In this document: positions 14,881-23,639 of the stretch, piece after piece
Layout: every line of letters starts with the position of its first letter
How positions within the stretch are numbered: the stretch's first letter is position 1
Translations under genes and position numbers: made by a program
The notes under the pieces: generated by a model
Databases searched by the model: none
Seen by the model: only the letters and a program-made list of their open reading frames with translations
What the model was told of the DNA's origin: nothing
From: Alsobacter metallidurans
GTDB lineage: Bacteria > Pseudomonadota > Alphaproteobacteria > Rhizobiales > Beijerinckiaceae
Direction of reading: 5' to 3'
DNA: 64,000 nucleotides
Assembly (NCBI RefSeq): GCF_014636935.1
Contig: NZ_BMES01000003.1
Location: 1-64,000 of the forward strand

Positions 14881-17670
14881 ATGAGCGAAGACGCGCCGGG
14901 CCAAGCGCCCGCCTCCAACGTCGACCGAGCCCGTGTGGCGTCGGACCGGATCGGCAGATTGGCCCGACGGGCCTCGCTGACGCTCGTCTGGGAGCGGACA
15001 TGGCCATGGCTGGCCGGCGCCCTCACGGTCGCGGCGCTGTTCGTGACGTTGTCGTGGCTGGGGCTGTGGCTGGCTGTTCCGATCTGGGCCCGCATGGCGG
15101 GCGTCGCCGTGACGGCCCTGTTGCTTCTGGGCGCGCTGGCGGGCGCCGTGCGAGCGCCGCGGCCAAGCTGGCGCGAGAGTCTGTCGCGGCTCGATCGCGA
15201 TTCCGACCTCGCCCACCGGCCCGCCACAGCGCTCACCGACGAACTCGCCATCAACACAAATGACCCCGGCACCCGCGCGCTGTGGGAGGCCCACCGGGCC
15301 CGCGTGCTGGACGCGGCAGCGCGCATTCGCGTCGGCGCCCCGGCCCCCCGCCTGGCCGAGCGCGATCCGTGGGCGATCCGCTTCGCGGGCGCGCTGGCGC
15401 TGATCGCGGCGTTTTTTTTCGCCGGCCCGGAGCGCGAGGCGCGGCTGCTGGCGGCTTTCGACTGGTCGGGCGAGACCGCGCCCGGCCAAGCCTTCCGGCT
15501 CGACGGCTGGATCGACCCGCCGCCCTACACCCAGTTTCCGCCGGTGCTGCTGGAACTGAAAACCGCCGACGGCTCGGCGGCCGCGCCACGCGTGCGGGCG
15601 CCGGTGGGGTCCGCGGTGGTGATCCGCGCCTCGCAGGCGAAAGGGCTCACGGTGACGCCGTCCGGCGGCCTCGCGCCCCCCAAGGCGCCGGACGAGGCTG
15701 GCGGCAAGCCGGCCGAAGCCAAAGCGTCTGACGGCAAGCCGGCCGCCGGCAAACAGACTGCGGGCGCCAAGCCAACGGCCGCGACCAGGACGGCCGCCGC
15801 TGCCGCTTCGGCCGAACCGCCGCTGGAGAGCCGCTGGACGGTGAGCCGCGACGGTTCGCTGACGGTGACGCGCGGCGCAGCAACGCTGGCGACGATCGCG
15901 GTGAGCGCCATCCCGGACCGGGCGCCGACCATTGAGCTCACGGCCGAGCCGCAGCCGGCCGAGCGCGGCGGGCTGACGCTCGCCTATGAGGTGAAGGACG
16001 ACTACGGGGTGGTTTCGGCCGAGGCGCGCTTTGGCCGGCTGATCCGCAACGGCCAGCCGGTGGACGCCCGGCGTGCGCCGCTGGTTCCAGCCCCGCAGGC
16101 TGCGCTCGGCCTGCCGGGCGGCGACAACCGCGAGGGCGAGGCCCGCACCACGGTGGACCTCTCGGACAGCCCCTGGGCGGGCGCGCGGGTGGAAATGACG
16201 CTCGTGGCGCGCGACGAGATCGGCCAGGAAGGGCAAAGCACCACCATCCAGGTGACGTTGCCGCAGCGGCCCTTCTCCAAGCCGCTCGCCAAGGCGCTGG
16301 TGGAGCAGCGGCGCGACCTGATCCTCGACCCGGCCAGCCGCCGGCGTGTGAACGAGGCGCTGTACGCGCTGATGATCGCCCCGCAGGTCTTCACGCCGGA
16401 CACGTCGGTGTATCTGGGCCTGCGCGCGGCAGCGACGCGGCTGCGCGGCGCCCGGGCCGACCAGGACCTTGTCAGCGTCGCCGACATGCTGTGGGAAATG
16501 GCGCTGAAGATCGAGGACGGCGACCTCAGCGACGCCGAGAAGGCGCTGCAACAGGCGCAGCAGAACCTGAAGGACGCGCTGGAGCGCGGAACCACCGACC
16601 AGGAACTGAAGCGCCTGACGCAGGAGTTGAAGCAGGCGCTGGACCGCTACCTGCGCGAATACGCCGAGCAGATGCTCAAGAACCGCGATCCGAACCAGCA
16701 GCAGAGCCGGATGGATCCCAACACCCGCATGGTGACGCCGCGCGACCTGCAAAAGATGCTGGACCGCATGGAGGAGATGGCCCGCAAGGGCGACACCGAG
16801 AGCGCCCAGCGCATGCTGGAGCAGCTCAAGAACATGCTCAACAACCTGAAGACCGCGCGCCCCGGCCAGCGCCAGATGGACGGTGGCCAGCAGCAGATGG
16901 AGCAGGCGCTTGACGACCTCGACAAGATGACGCGGGAGCAGCAGGAGCTGCGCGACAAGACGTTCCGCGAGGGGCAACGCCAGCGCCAGCAGGGCCAGCG
17001 CGGGCAGCAGCAGCGCCCGCAACAGGGGCAGCAGCAGGGCCAGAGGGGCCAGAAGGGGCAGCGCGGCCAGCAGGGCCAGCAAGGGCAACAGGGCGAGCCC
17101 GGCGATCCGGGCGACGGCCAGGAGATGGGGCAGGGCGAGGGCGGCGAGCAGGAAGGCATGCAGGGCCTCGGACAGCGCCAGCAGGCGCTACGCGAGCGGC
17201 TGCGCGAGCTGCAGCGGCAGATGCGCGAGAACGGCATGAACGGCGAGCAGGGCCTCTCGGAAGCAGAGGACGCCATGCGGCAGGCCGAGGGCGCGCTGGG
17301 GCAAGGCGAGGACGGCCAGGCCGTGGACCAGCAGGGCCGGGCCCTGGAAGGGCTGCGGCGCGGCGCGCAGGGCCTTGCCCAGCAGATGCAGCAGGGCGAC
17401 GGAAACCAGCAGGCGGAAGGCGACCCCAACGGCCCCGGCCAGCCCGGCAATCGGCGGGCGCAATCCTCCGAGCCCAACGACGACCCGCTCGGCAGGCCGA
17501 CGCCCACCACCGAGGCGGGAGACCGCTCCAAGTTCCGCCAGGGCGGCAAGCGCGGCACGCTGGAAGAGCGCGCCCGCGAGGTGACCGAGGAACTGCGCCG
17601 TCGGCTGGGCGACCCCAACCGGCCGCAGGAGGAGCTGGATTACCTGCAACGGCTGCTGCCGGTGAACTGA
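14881..17670 (+). CDS. TIGR02302 (DUF4175) family large membrane protein
   Basis: The 929-residue protein has two adjacent membrane helices near residues 40-90 and a third at about 170-185 (FAGALALIAAFFFAG), then a large periplasmic part. A conserved helical region around residues 480-680 is followed by a Gln/Gly/Arg-rich low-complexity tract (roughly 690-860, repeats of GQQ and QRGQ). The C terminus TEELRRRLGDPNRPQEELDYLQRLL is the recognisable TIGR02302 ending. The ATG at 14881 has GGAG 5 nt upstream, which favours it over the ATG at 14845. The family is restricted mainly to alphaproteobacteria and has no proven function; an envelope role is inferred. Confidence 0.85.
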   Translation: MSEDAPGQAPASNVDRARVASDRIGRLARRASLTLVWERTWPWLAGALTVAALFVTLSWLGLWLAVPIWARMAGVAVTALLLLGALAGAVRAPRPSWRESLSRLDRDSDLAHRPATALTDELAINTNDPGTRALWEAHRARVLDAAARIRVGAPAPRLAERDPWAIRFAGALALIAAFFFAGPEREARLLAAFDWSGETAPGQAFRLDGWIDPPPYTQFPPVLLELKTADGSAAAPRVRAPVGSAVVIRASQAKGLTVTPSGGLAPPKAPDEAGGKPAEAKASDGKPAAGKQTAGAKPTAATRTAAAAASAEPPLESRWTVSRDGSLTVTRGAATLATIAVSAIPDRAPTIELTAEPQPAERGGLTLAYEVKDDYGVVSAEARFGRLIRNGQPVDARRAPLVPAPQAALGLPGGDNREGEARTTVDLSDSPWAGARVEMTLVARDEIGQEGQSTTIQVTLPQRPFSKPLAKALVEQRRDLILDPASRRRVNEALYALMIAPQVFTPDTSVYLGLRAAATRLRGARADQDLVSVADMLWEMALKIEDGDLSDAEKALQQAQQNLKDALERGTTDQELKRLTQELKQALDRYLREYAEQMLKNRDPNQQQSRMDPNTRMVTPRDLQKMLDRMEEMARKGDTESAQRMLEQLKNMLNNLKTARPGQRQMDGGQQQMEQALDDLDKMTREQQELRDKTFREGQRQRQQGQRGQQQRPQQGQQQGQRGQKGQRGQQGQQGQQGEPGDPGDGQEMGQGEGGEQEGMQGLGQRQQALRERLRELQRQMRENGMNGEQGLSEAEDAMRQAEGALGQGEDGQAVDQQGRALEGLRRGAQGLAQQMQQGDGNQQAEGDPNGPGQPGNRRAQSSEPNDDPLGRPTPTTEAGDRSKFRQGGKRGTLEERAREVTEELRRRLGDPNRPQEELDYLQRLLPVN

Positions 17671-17724
17671 GGGGCGCTACTGCCCGAAATCGAGCATCGC
17701 TGAGGAAGCGTGCAATCCCTCCAG

Positions 17725-17801
17725 CGTCATCCCCGGGCTTGACCCGGGGATCCACGCGCTCGGCGCCCGCGTGGATGGCCGGACCAGCCCGGCCGTGACG
17801 G
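17725..17801. repeat. Interspersed palindrome, GTCATCCCCGGG family, copy 2
   Basis: CGTCATCCCCGGGCTTGACC opens the element and GGCCGTGACGG closes it; inner arms GATCCACGCG and CGCGTGGATGG pair around CTCGGCGCC. It fills most of the 250-nt gap between the TIGR02302 gene and the small membrane protein. Confidence 0.8.
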
Positions 17802-17920
17802 AGAGGCGGCGCGAGACTTGGAGGCGGGCGGCGAAACGCCGCCCTTGGCTGGGGCGGCCGTCAGGCTTAAATCACAAGCGAGCCGCGTCGAACGCGGCGG
17901 CGCCAGCGCAGGAGCATTCC

Positions 17921-18109
17921 GTGGCAGCCCTTCTCAACAACGCCGTGCCGTTCGCGATGGGCGGCGTCGTCCTCGTGCTGCTGATGGGCCTCATCAACAT
18001 GTTCCGGGGCGGCAGCCCGAACACTTCGCAACGCCTGATGCGCTGGCGCGTGGGGCTGCAATTCGTCACGGTCGTGCTGGTGCTGGCTGTTATCTGGATG
18101 CGCGGCTGA
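17921..18109 (+). CDS. Small twin-transmembrane protein (HIG1-domain-like)
   Basis: This 62-residue protein starts at a GTG with GGAG six nucleotides upstream; the ATG at 17771 would begin inside the repeat. It has two membrane helices (NAVPFAMGGVVLVLLMGLIN and LQFVTVVLVLAVIW) joined by a polar loop with RGGSPNTSQRLMRWRV. That loop is characteristic of short HIG1-domain / twin-TM proteins of alphaproteobacteria, which in other organisms associate with cytochrome oxidase. In many related genomes it precedes the cobalamin adenosyltransferase and etfBA; here a PagL-like gene sits between. Confidence 0.85.
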   Translation: MAALLNNAVPFAMGGVVLVLLMGLINMFRGGSPNTSQRLMRWRVGLQFVTVVLVLAVIWMRG

Positions 18110-18197
18110 GCATAAGCCGCAGGCGTGGCGCCAAAGTCATTGATTGCCTCGCCGATTCTCTTCCACCATAAGCGGAGTACGTTGGCCCCGGTTGTTT

Positions 18198-18212
18198 TTA
18201 ACCGGTCGTTAA
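18198..18212. promoter_or_regulatory. CtrA-type binding site TTAA-N7-TTAA
   Basis: TTAA (18198-18201), seven bases, TTAA (18209-18212) matches the full CtrA consensus of alphaproteobacteria. It lies 37-51 bp upstream of the PagL-like start codon, in the usual place for a CtrA-controlled promoter. The left half overlaps a 6-bp hairpin CCGGTT/AACCGG (18188-18205). Confidence 0.5.
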
Positions 18213-18248
18213 ACATGGCAATGCTCCTGCTGGCGGCAGGGAGACAAG

Positions 18249-18839
18249 ATGCGTCACGTTCGATCCACCCTTGCCGCAGCGCTTTTCGGTAGTTCGATGA
18301 TCGTCTCGCCTTGGGCGCAGGCCGCAGATTTGGCGCAGCCGCAACCTGCCGGGGCGACCCAGAAAGTTTCGTTTCTATCCGAGTTGCGCCTGGGCGTTTT
18401 CGCGCATGATCCCTGGAGCCCCGAGCGCGGGAGCGTTGACGTGAACGCCGAAGCGCTGTTCGCCAAGCCGTTCGACTTTTCCGACCAGCTGGCCTCGGCC
18501 TTCGTGCCGCGCCCGCATATCGGCGCGACCTTTAACACGCGTGGCGACACGAGCCACGCCTATGTGGGGCTGGCCTGGACCTTTTCGCTCACCGAGCGGA
18601 TCTTTCTGGAAGGCGCTCTCGGCGGCGCGCTGAACAACGGGGTCGCCGGGCCCGTGACGCCGGTGGGTCGCTCGGCGATGGGCTGCCACCTGGGTTTCCG
18701 CGAGGCGGCCTCGCTGGGCTACCGGTTCACGGACGCGATCAGCCTGATGGCGACCGTGGAGCACATCTCCAATGCGGGCGCCTGCAGCGACAATCGCGGG
18801 CTAACGAATGTCGGCATGAGGCTGGGCTACAGCTTCTAG
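18249..18839 (+). CDS. PagL-like outer-membrane lipid A deacylase / acyloxyacyl hydrolase family
   Basis: A signal peptide (cleavage after about residue 26, AQAA) precedes a 170-residue beta-rich domain ending in an aromatic YSF, as in outer-membrane barrels. VEHISNAG contains the His172 and Ser174 that match the catalytic pair of PagL, which removes the 3-O-acyl chain of lipid A. The glutamate expected about 12 residues after the serine is not obvious (region DNRGLTNVG), so activity is uncertain. The cysteines at about 146 and 179 could pair. It has a CtrA-type box upstream. It may instead be a PagL-fold protein with another role. Confidence 0.75.
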   Translation: MRHVRSTLAAALFGSSMIVSPWAQAADLAQPQPAGATQKVSFLSELRLGVFAHDPWSPERGSVDVNAEALFAKPFDFSDQLASAFVPRPHIGATFNTRGDTSHAYVGLAWTFSLTERIFLEGALGGALNNGVAGPVTPVGRSAMGCHLGFREAASLGYRFTDAISLMATVEHISNAGACSDNRGLTNVGMRLGYSF

Positions 18840-18884
18840 GCCGCTATAACGCTTCCCGAAGACTGCGCTGACGGGAGGCCCGCA

Positions 18885-19466
18885 ATGGTCCGGCTCAACA
18901 AGATCTACACCCGCACGGGCGACGACGGCACGACCGGGCTCGGCACCGGCGAGCGCGTGCCGAAGTTCAGCCTGCGGGTGGACGCCTACGGCACCGTGGA
19001 CGAGACCAACGCGGCCGTCGGCATGGCGCGCATGCATACCGGCGGCGCGCATCCGCTCGTCGACGAGATGCTGGCGCGCATCCAGAATGACCTGTTCGAC
19101 CTCGGCGCCGACCTTTGCGCGCCCGACGGAGGCAAGCCCCTGCCCTACGAGCCGTTGCGCATCGTCGACGCGCAGGTGGAGCGGCTGGAGGCCGAGATCG
19201 ATCAGTTGAACGAGTCGCTGTCGCCGCTGCGCTCCTTCGTGCTGCCGGGCGGATCGCCGGCCGCGGCGGCGCTCCATCTCGCCCGCACGGTGAGCCGGCG
19301 CGCCGAGCGGCTGATGGTGCAGCTCGCGCAGACGCCCGGGGAGCCTGTGGGCGCGCCGGCCCTTCGCTACGTGAACCGGCTGTCGGATTTCTTTTTCGTC
19401 GCCTCCCGCTACGTCAACGACAAGGGCGAGGGCGACGTGCTGTGGATTCCGGGCAAGAACCGCTAG
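18885..19466 (+). CDS. PduO-type cob(I)alamin adenosyltransferase
   Basis: The enzyme transfers the adenosyl group of ATP to corrinoid Co(I), giving coenzyme B12. The 193-residue, all-helical protein has the ATP-binding N terminus IYTRTGDDGTTGLG, the VDAYGTVDETNAAVG block, and the RTVSRRAERL and RYVNRLSDFFFVASRY motifs near the C terminus, all typical of the trimeric PduO class. The cobaltochelatase genes cobS and cobT are 32 kb away in this window. It precedes etfBA, a common order in this bacterial order. Confidence 0.92.
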   Translation: MVRLNKIYTRTGDDGTTGLGTGERVPKFSLRVDAYGTVDETNAAVGMARMHTGGAHPLVDEMLARIQNDLFDLGADLCAPDGGKPLPYEPLRIVDAQVERLEAEIDQLNESLSPLRSFVLPGGSPAAAALHLARTVSRRAERLMVQLAQTPGEPVGAPALRYVNRLSDFFFVASRYVNDKGEGDVLWIPGKNR

Positions 19467-19696
19467 GCCGGCGTCGTTCGCATGAGAACGATACTCGCCG
19501 AATGACGGAGACGCTCCGCGTTTCGGCGCGTTGACAAGGCTTCCGGCCCGCCTTTACGGTCCCGGCCTTGCAACGGAACGGCGCCAGCCGGGCTGATTGG
19601 TCGCTGCAGCGCATCTCTTGTGGCGCGGGGCGGCGTGATAGTATTCGCGGCTTTCGAACGAGCGGGATGCGGCCGGCGCTCCCCGGAGGAGAAACG

Positions 19697-20446
19697 ATGA
19701 AGATCCTCGTGCCCGTGAAGCGGGTGGTCGATTACAACGTGAAGATCCGCGTCAAGGCGGACGGGTCGGGCGTCGAGCTCGCCAACGTCAAGATGTCGAT
19801 GAACCCGTTCGACGAGATCGCCGTGGAAGAGGCGCTGCGCCTCAAGGAAGCCGGCAAGGCGACCGAGGTCGTGGTGGTGTCGATCGGGCCCGCGCAGGCC
19901 TCCGAGACGATCCGCACCGGCCTCGCGATGGGCGCGGACCGCGGCATCCTCGTGAAGGTGGACGGGATCGTGGAGCCGCTGGCGGTGGCCAAAATCCTGA
20001 AGGGCGTGGTGGAAGCTGAGCAGCCCGGCCTCGTGATCCTCGGCAAGCAGGCCATCGACGACGATTGCAACCAGACCGGCCAGATGCTGGCCGCCCTGCT
20101 GGGCTGGGCCCAGGGCACCTTCGCGAGCAAGGTCTCGGTCGGCGGCGACGCCATCGAGGTGACGCGCGAGATCGACGGTGGTCTGCAGACCGTGGAGCTG
20201 AAGCTCCCCGCGATCGTGACCACCGACCTGCGCCTCAACGAGCCGCGCTACGCGTCGCTGCCCAACATCATGAAGGCCAAGAAGAAGCCCATCGACGAGA
20301 AGACCGCCGCCGATTTCGGCGTCGACACCGCCCCGCGCCTCAAGGTGCTCACCACGGCCGAGCCGGCGGGCCGCAAGGCCGGCGTCAAGGTGGCGTCGGT
20401 GGAAGACCTCGTGGCCAAGCTCCGTAACGAAGCGGGAGTGATCTGA
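19697..20446 (+). CDS. etfB: Electron transfer flavoprotein subunit beta
   Basis: EtfB and EtfA form the FAD-containing shuttle that takes electrons from acyl-CoA and other dehydrogenases to ETF-quinone oxidoreductase. The 249-residue protein begins [16 protein letters not shown] and has the family signature block near its C-terminal third ([20 protein letters not shown]). GGAGGAGAAACG directly before the ATG at 19697 is a strong ribosome binding site and rules out the longer frame at 19568. A TTGACA at 19531 with a weak -10 (TTACGG) may be the promoter. It overlaps etfA by one base (TGATG). Confidence 0.95.
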   Translation: MKILVPVKRVVDYNVKIRVKADGSGVELANVKMSMNPFDEIAVEEALRLKEAGKATEVVVVSIGPAQASETIRTGLAMGADRGILVKVDGIVEPLAVAKILKGVVEAEQPGLVILGKQAIDDDCNQTGQMLAALLGWAQGTFASKVSVGGDAIEVTREIDGGLQTVELKLPAIVTTDLRLNEPRYASLPNIMKAKKKPIDEKTAADFGVDTAPRLKVLTTAEPAGRKAGVKVASVEDLVAKLRNEAGVI

Positions 20447-21381
20447 TGCCGACCCTGCTCCTCGCAGACCACGACAACGCGTCACTCAAGGACGTCACCG
20501 CCAAGGCGCTTACGGCCGCCAAGGCGCTTGGCGGCCCGGTCCACGTGCTGGTGGCCGGCTCCGGCGCGCAGGCCGCCGCTGACGCGGCCGCCAAGCTCGA
20601 CGGCGTCGAGAAGGTGCTGCTCGCCGATTCGCCCAGCTACGCCAACGGCCTCGCTGAGCCGCTCGCGGCGCTGATCGTCAGCCTCGCGGGCTCGTATGAC
20701 GCCATCGTGGGCTCGTCGACGTCGACCGCCAAGAACGTGCTGCCGCGCGTCGCCGCGCTTCTGGACGTCATGCAGGTGTCGGACGTCATCAAGGTGGTGT
20801 CGGCCGACACGTTTGAGCGGCCGATCTACGCCGGCAATGCGCTGCAGACCGTGCAGGCGACCGACGCCAAGAAGGTTCTCACGGTGCGCACCGCGTCGTT
20901 CGGGGCGACTGGCGCCGGCGGCTCGGCTCCGGTCGAGAGCGTGGCGGCCGCGGCCGACCCGGCGCTGTCGACCCACAAGGGCGAGAGCCTGTCGAAGTCC
21001 GACCGGCCGGAACTGACCTCCGCCAAGATCATCATCTCGGGCGGTCGCGCCATGCAGAACGCCGAGAACTTCAAGACCTACATCGAGCCGATCGCCGACA
21101 AGCTCGGGGCCGCCATGGGGGCGTCGCGCGCGGCTGTGGACGCCGGCTACGCGCCCAACGACTGGCAGGTCGGCCAAACCGGCAAGGTGGTCGCGCCGGA
21201 CCTCTATATTGCGGTCGGCATCTCGGGCGCGATCCAGCATCTCGCCGGCATGAAGGACTCCAAGGTCATCGTCGCCATCAACAAGGACGAGGAGGCGCCG
21301 ATCTTCCAGGTGGCCGACTACGGGCTCGTGGGCGATCTGTTCCAGCTCCTGCCGGCGCTGAAGGACGAATTGTCCAAGTAA
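20446..21381 (+). CDS. etfA: Electron transfer flavoprotein subunit alpha
   Basis: This 311-residue partner of EtfB carries the C-terminal FAD domain. The region from [22 protein letters not shown] through [40 protein letters not shown] is the conserved signature that contacts FAD. The start overlaps the etfB stop (TGATG), giving the balanced co-translation usual for the pair. A strong hairpin follows 10 bases after the stop. The next gene is a 3-hydroxyacyl-CoA dehydrogenase, which fits a fatty-acid and PHB context. Confidence 0.95.
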   Translation: MPTLLLADHDNASLKDVTAKALTAAKALGGPVHVLVAGSGAQAAADAAAKLDGVEKVLLADSPSYANGLAEPLAALIVSLAGSYDAIVGSSTSTAKNVLPRVAALLDVMQVSDVIKVVSADTFERPIYAGNALQTVQATDAKKVLTVRTASFGATGAGGSAPVESVAAAADPALSTHKGESLSKSDRPELTSAKIIISGGRAMQNAENFKTYIEPIADKLGAAMGASRAAVDAGYAPNDWQVGQTGKVVAPDLYIAVGISGAIQHLAGMKDSKVIVAINKDEEAPIFQVADYGLVGDLFQLLPALKDELSK

Positions 21382-21390
21382 GGACGCCGC

Positions 21391-21433
21391 ACGCCCGCGC
21401 GCCGCCGGCTTTTGGCTTGCGGCGCGCGGGCGT
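21391..21433 (+). terminator. Hairpin terminator after etfBA
   Basis: A perfect 15-bp GC-rich stem (21391-21405 with 21419-21433) with a 13-nt loop begins ten bases after the etfA stop. There is no T tract, so termination may be inefficient or Rho-assisted. Confidence 0.65.
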
Positions 21434-21540
21434 CATAGACCATTGTCCGCCTCCACGCTGGCGTGCGGTGGTCTAGATTGGACCCGGCCGCGCGCGGCGG
21501 GTTTCGCACGGTAGAGGACGGCCCCGGCCGCACAGCAATC

Positions 21541-22422
21541 ATGTCGATCGAAATTCGCAAGGTGGGCATCATCGGCGCCGGCCAGATGGGCAACGGCATC
21601 GCGCAGGTCTGCGTGCAGGCCGGTATCGACGTGATGTTGAACGACCTCAGCGAAGACCGGATCACGGCCGGCATCGCGGCGATCGACTCAAATCTCGGCA
21701 AGCTGGTGCAGAAAGGCTCGATGGACGACGCCGAGCACCGCACCGCGCTGCAGCGCGTGCAGCCTGCCCGAAGCTTCGACGATCTCGGCGCCTGCGACCT
21801 CGTGATCGAGGCCGCCACCGAGAACGAGGAAGTGAAGCGCAAGATCTTCGCGCAGCTCTGCGCCTCGCTGAAGCCGGACGCCATGGTGGCGTCCAACACG
21901 TCCTCGATCTCGATCACGCGGCTGGCCTCCGTGACGGACCGGCCCGAGCGCTTCATCGGCATCCACTTCATGAACCCGGTCCCGCGCATGCAGCTCGTGG
22001 AGCTGATCCGTGGCATTGCGACCGAGGACCCGACCTTCGAGGCCGCCAAGGACCTGATCGCCAAGCTCGGCAAGACAGTGACGGTGGCGGAGGATTTCCC
22101 GGCCTTCATCGTCAACCGCATCCTGCTGCCGATGATCAACGAGGCGATCTACACGCTCTACGAGGGCGTCGGCTCGGTGGACGCCATCGACACCGCCATG
22201 CGGCTCGGCGCCAATCACCCGATGGGCCCGCTGCAGCTCGCCGATTTCATCGGTCTCGACACTTGCCTGTCGGTGATGCAGGTGCTGCACGAGGGCCTGG
22301 CGGACTCAAAGTACCGGCCCTGCCCGCTGCTGGTGAAATACGTCGAGGCCGGCTGGCTCGGCCGCAAGACCCGCCGCGGCTTTTACGACTATCGCGGCGA
22401 AAAGCCGATGCCGACCCGCTAA
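21541..22422 (+). CDS. 3-hydroxybutyryl-CoA dehydrogenase
   Basis: The NAD(P)-dependent enzyme interconverts acetoacetyl-CoA and 3-hydroxybutyryl-CoA. The 293-residue protein starts with the dinucleotide loop GIIGAGQMGNGIAQ, has the catalytic histidine in IGIHFMNPVPRMQLVEL and the second signature FPAFIVNRILLPMINEA. Length is that of the single-function Hbd/PaaH class, not of a fused FadB. It follows etfBA after a terminator and a 108-nt gap, so probably has its own promoter. The physiological direction is not shown by context. Confidence 0.93.
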   Translation: MSIEIRKVGIIGAGQMGNGIAQVCVQAGIDVMLNDLSEDRITAGIAAIDSNLGKLVQKGSMDDAEHRTALQRVQPARSFDDLGACDLVIEAATENEEVKRKIFAQLCASLKPDAMVASNTSSISITRLASVTDRPERFIGIHFMNPVPRMQLVELIRGIATEDPTFEAAKDLIAKLGKTVTVAEDFPAFIVNRILLPMINEAIYTLYEGVGSVDAIDTAMRLGANHPMGPLQLADFIGLDTCLSVMQVLHEGLADSKYRPCPLLVKYVEAGWLGRKTRRGFYDYRGEKPMPTR

Positions 22423-22462
22423 TCGGATTGGCTCTCCGCAAAACCTGACTGGAACGCCCCAG

Positions 22463-22491
22463 CCACACCCTTTCCCTCGATGGGAGGGTGG
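22463..22491. repeat. Degenerate CCCTTTCCC/GGGAGGG palindrome
   Basis: An imperfect hairpin of the same type as those at 7682 and 40399, followed by a second small GGGCG...CGCCC arm. It sits 40 bp after the 3-hydroxybutyryl-CoA dehydrogenase stop and could help end that transcript. Confidence 0.5.
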
Positions 22492-22604
22492 GCGCTTCGC
22501 CCCTGCGCGTCATCGCCGAAATTGGCGTGGGCGGTCACAATCGTGCGGTTTCTGGCCTATCGGCTTAAACCTCCGCAAAGGGTTGGGCGCTAGTCTCGCG
22601 CCCC

Positions 22605-22808
22605 ATGAGCACCATTGGCCCCGTGGATCCCCTGTCGAGCATCATGACCATGCAGCAGGACGCCCTGCAGCAGCAGGTCGGCATCGCGGTGATGAAGCAA
22701 CAGATCACCGCCGAGCGGTCCCTGCTTTCGATGCTCGACTCGGCCTCGCAGGCCGTGGAGGCCGCGCCGGCCCCAGGAACCGGAACCAAGGTCGACGTTC
22801 GGGCCTGA
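22605..22808 (+). CDS. YjfB-like small protein (putative motility protein family)
   Basis: The 67-residue protein contains the family core DALQQQVGIAVMKQQITAE followed by LLSMLDS and a short disordered tail. Members of the YjfB (DUF) family are small helical proteins often annotated as putative motility proteins, with no established biochemical role. No flagellar or chemotaxis structural gene is near; the only related gene in the window is the chemoreceptor at 30806. The frame ends inside the spacer before the HNH gene. Confidence is for the family, not the function. Confidence 0.75.
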   Translation: MSTIGPVDPLSSIMTMQQDALQQQVGIAVMKQQITAERSLLSMLDSASQAVEAAPAPGTGTKVDVRA

Positions 22809-22843
22809 GCCCGCGACCGCGCGTCACGCGACGTCCGCCGCAC

Positions 22844-22873
22844 TTCACAAGACCGTCACGACAGGCATAGACT
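22844..22873 (+). promoter_or_regulatory. Candidate promoter of the HNH endonuclease gene
   Basis: TTCACA (22844-22849) and TAGACT (22868-22873) are spaced by 18 nt, and lie 50 bp upstream of the GTG start. Both hexamers differ from the sigma-70 consensus by one or two bases. Confidence 0.4.
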
Positions 22874-22922
22874 ATTCGGCAGAGTGGATTCGGTTCGCTC
22901 TGCGGAGTAGGAGGCGCTTTCG

Positions 22923-23507
22923 GTGACGATCCACGTTCACCAGCCCCACATCCATCATCCCGTGTCGCCGGAGGCGTGTCCGGCGCTGGTGCTCAATGCG
23001 GACTACCGGCCTCTAAGCTACTACCCGCTGTCGTTGTGGAGTTGGCAGGACGCCATAAAGGCGGTGTTCCTGGACCGGGTGAACATCATCTCGCATTATG
23101 ACAAAACGGTTCGAAGTCCCACCTTCGAGATGCAACTGCCCTCGGTCGTGTGCCTCAAGACCTACGTCAAGCCTTCCCGGCATCCAGCCTTCACCCGCTT
23201 CAACGTTTTCCTGCGCGACCGCTTCACCTGCCAATATTGCGGCTCTCGGGACGACCTGACTTTCGATCACGTGATTCCCCGCTCCAAGGGCGGGCAGACG
23301 ACCTGGGAGAACGTGGTAGCGGCCTGTTCCCCCTGCAATCTGCGCAAGGGCGACCGCATGCCCCGGCAGGTCGGCATGATCCCGCACCAGGCCCCCTACG
23401 CCCCCTCGGTCAGCGATCTGCACCAGAACGGCCGGCTCTTCCCGCCGAACTACCTGCACGAGAGCTGGATGGATTACCTGTACTGGGATTCGGAGCTGGA
23501 GCCGTAA
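22923..23507 (+). CDS. HNH endonuclease family protein
   Basis: The 194-residue protein begins at a GTG with GGAGG nine nucleotides before it. It has a zinc-ribbon HNH fold: paired CxxC motifs (C103/C106 and C135/C138) frame DHVIPRSKGG (H116) and the NVV and NLRKGDR segments (N130, N139). The N-terminal half (VLNADYRPLSYYPLSLWSWQDAIKAVFLDRVNII) is the conserved extension of a widespread chromosomal HNH group found in most alphaproteobacteria and cyanobacteria. That breadth argues against a mobile homing enzyme. The natural substrate is not known; a DNA-repair role is possible. Confidence 0.88.
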   Translation: MTIHVHQPHIHHPVSPEACPALVLNADYRPLSYYPLSLWSWQDAIKAVFLDRVNIISHYDKTVRSPTFEMQLPSVVCLKTYVKPSRHPAFTRFNVFLRDRFTCQYCGSRDDLTFDHVIPRSKGGQTTWENVVAACSPCNLRKGDRMPRQVGMIPHQAPYAPSVSDLHQNGRLFPPNYLHESWMDYLYWDSELEP

Positions 23508-23539
23508 GGACCGGGCTGGATGGCGGCTGGTTGCCCCTC

Positions 23540-23614
23540 CGTCATGGCCGGGCCTGACCCGGCCATCCACGTTGCTGGCCGACGGGCAAATGCCCGGGAC
23601 AAGCCCGGGCATGA
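23540..23614. repeat. Interspersed palindrome, GTCATGGCCGGG family, copy 3
   Basis: GTCATGGCCGGGCCTGACCC at the left and ACAAGCCCGGGCATGA at the right form the outer arms, with inner GGCCATCCACG. It separates the convergent HNH and manganese catalase genes. Confidence 0.8.
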
Positions 23615-23639
23615 GTTCAAAGCGGCCCCGGAGCTGCGA

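Noticed and set aside
14848-17088. A 746-residue minus-strand open frame opposite the TIGR02302 gene
   Set aside because: Leu/Ala/Arg/His-rich shadow without motifs; the plus-strand protein is a known family.
22605-22808. Possible toxin-antitoxin or phage gene near the HNH nuclease
   Set aside because: The small frame matches the YjfB-like family and the HNH protein belongs to a broadly conserved chromosomal group, so there is no sign of a mobile module.
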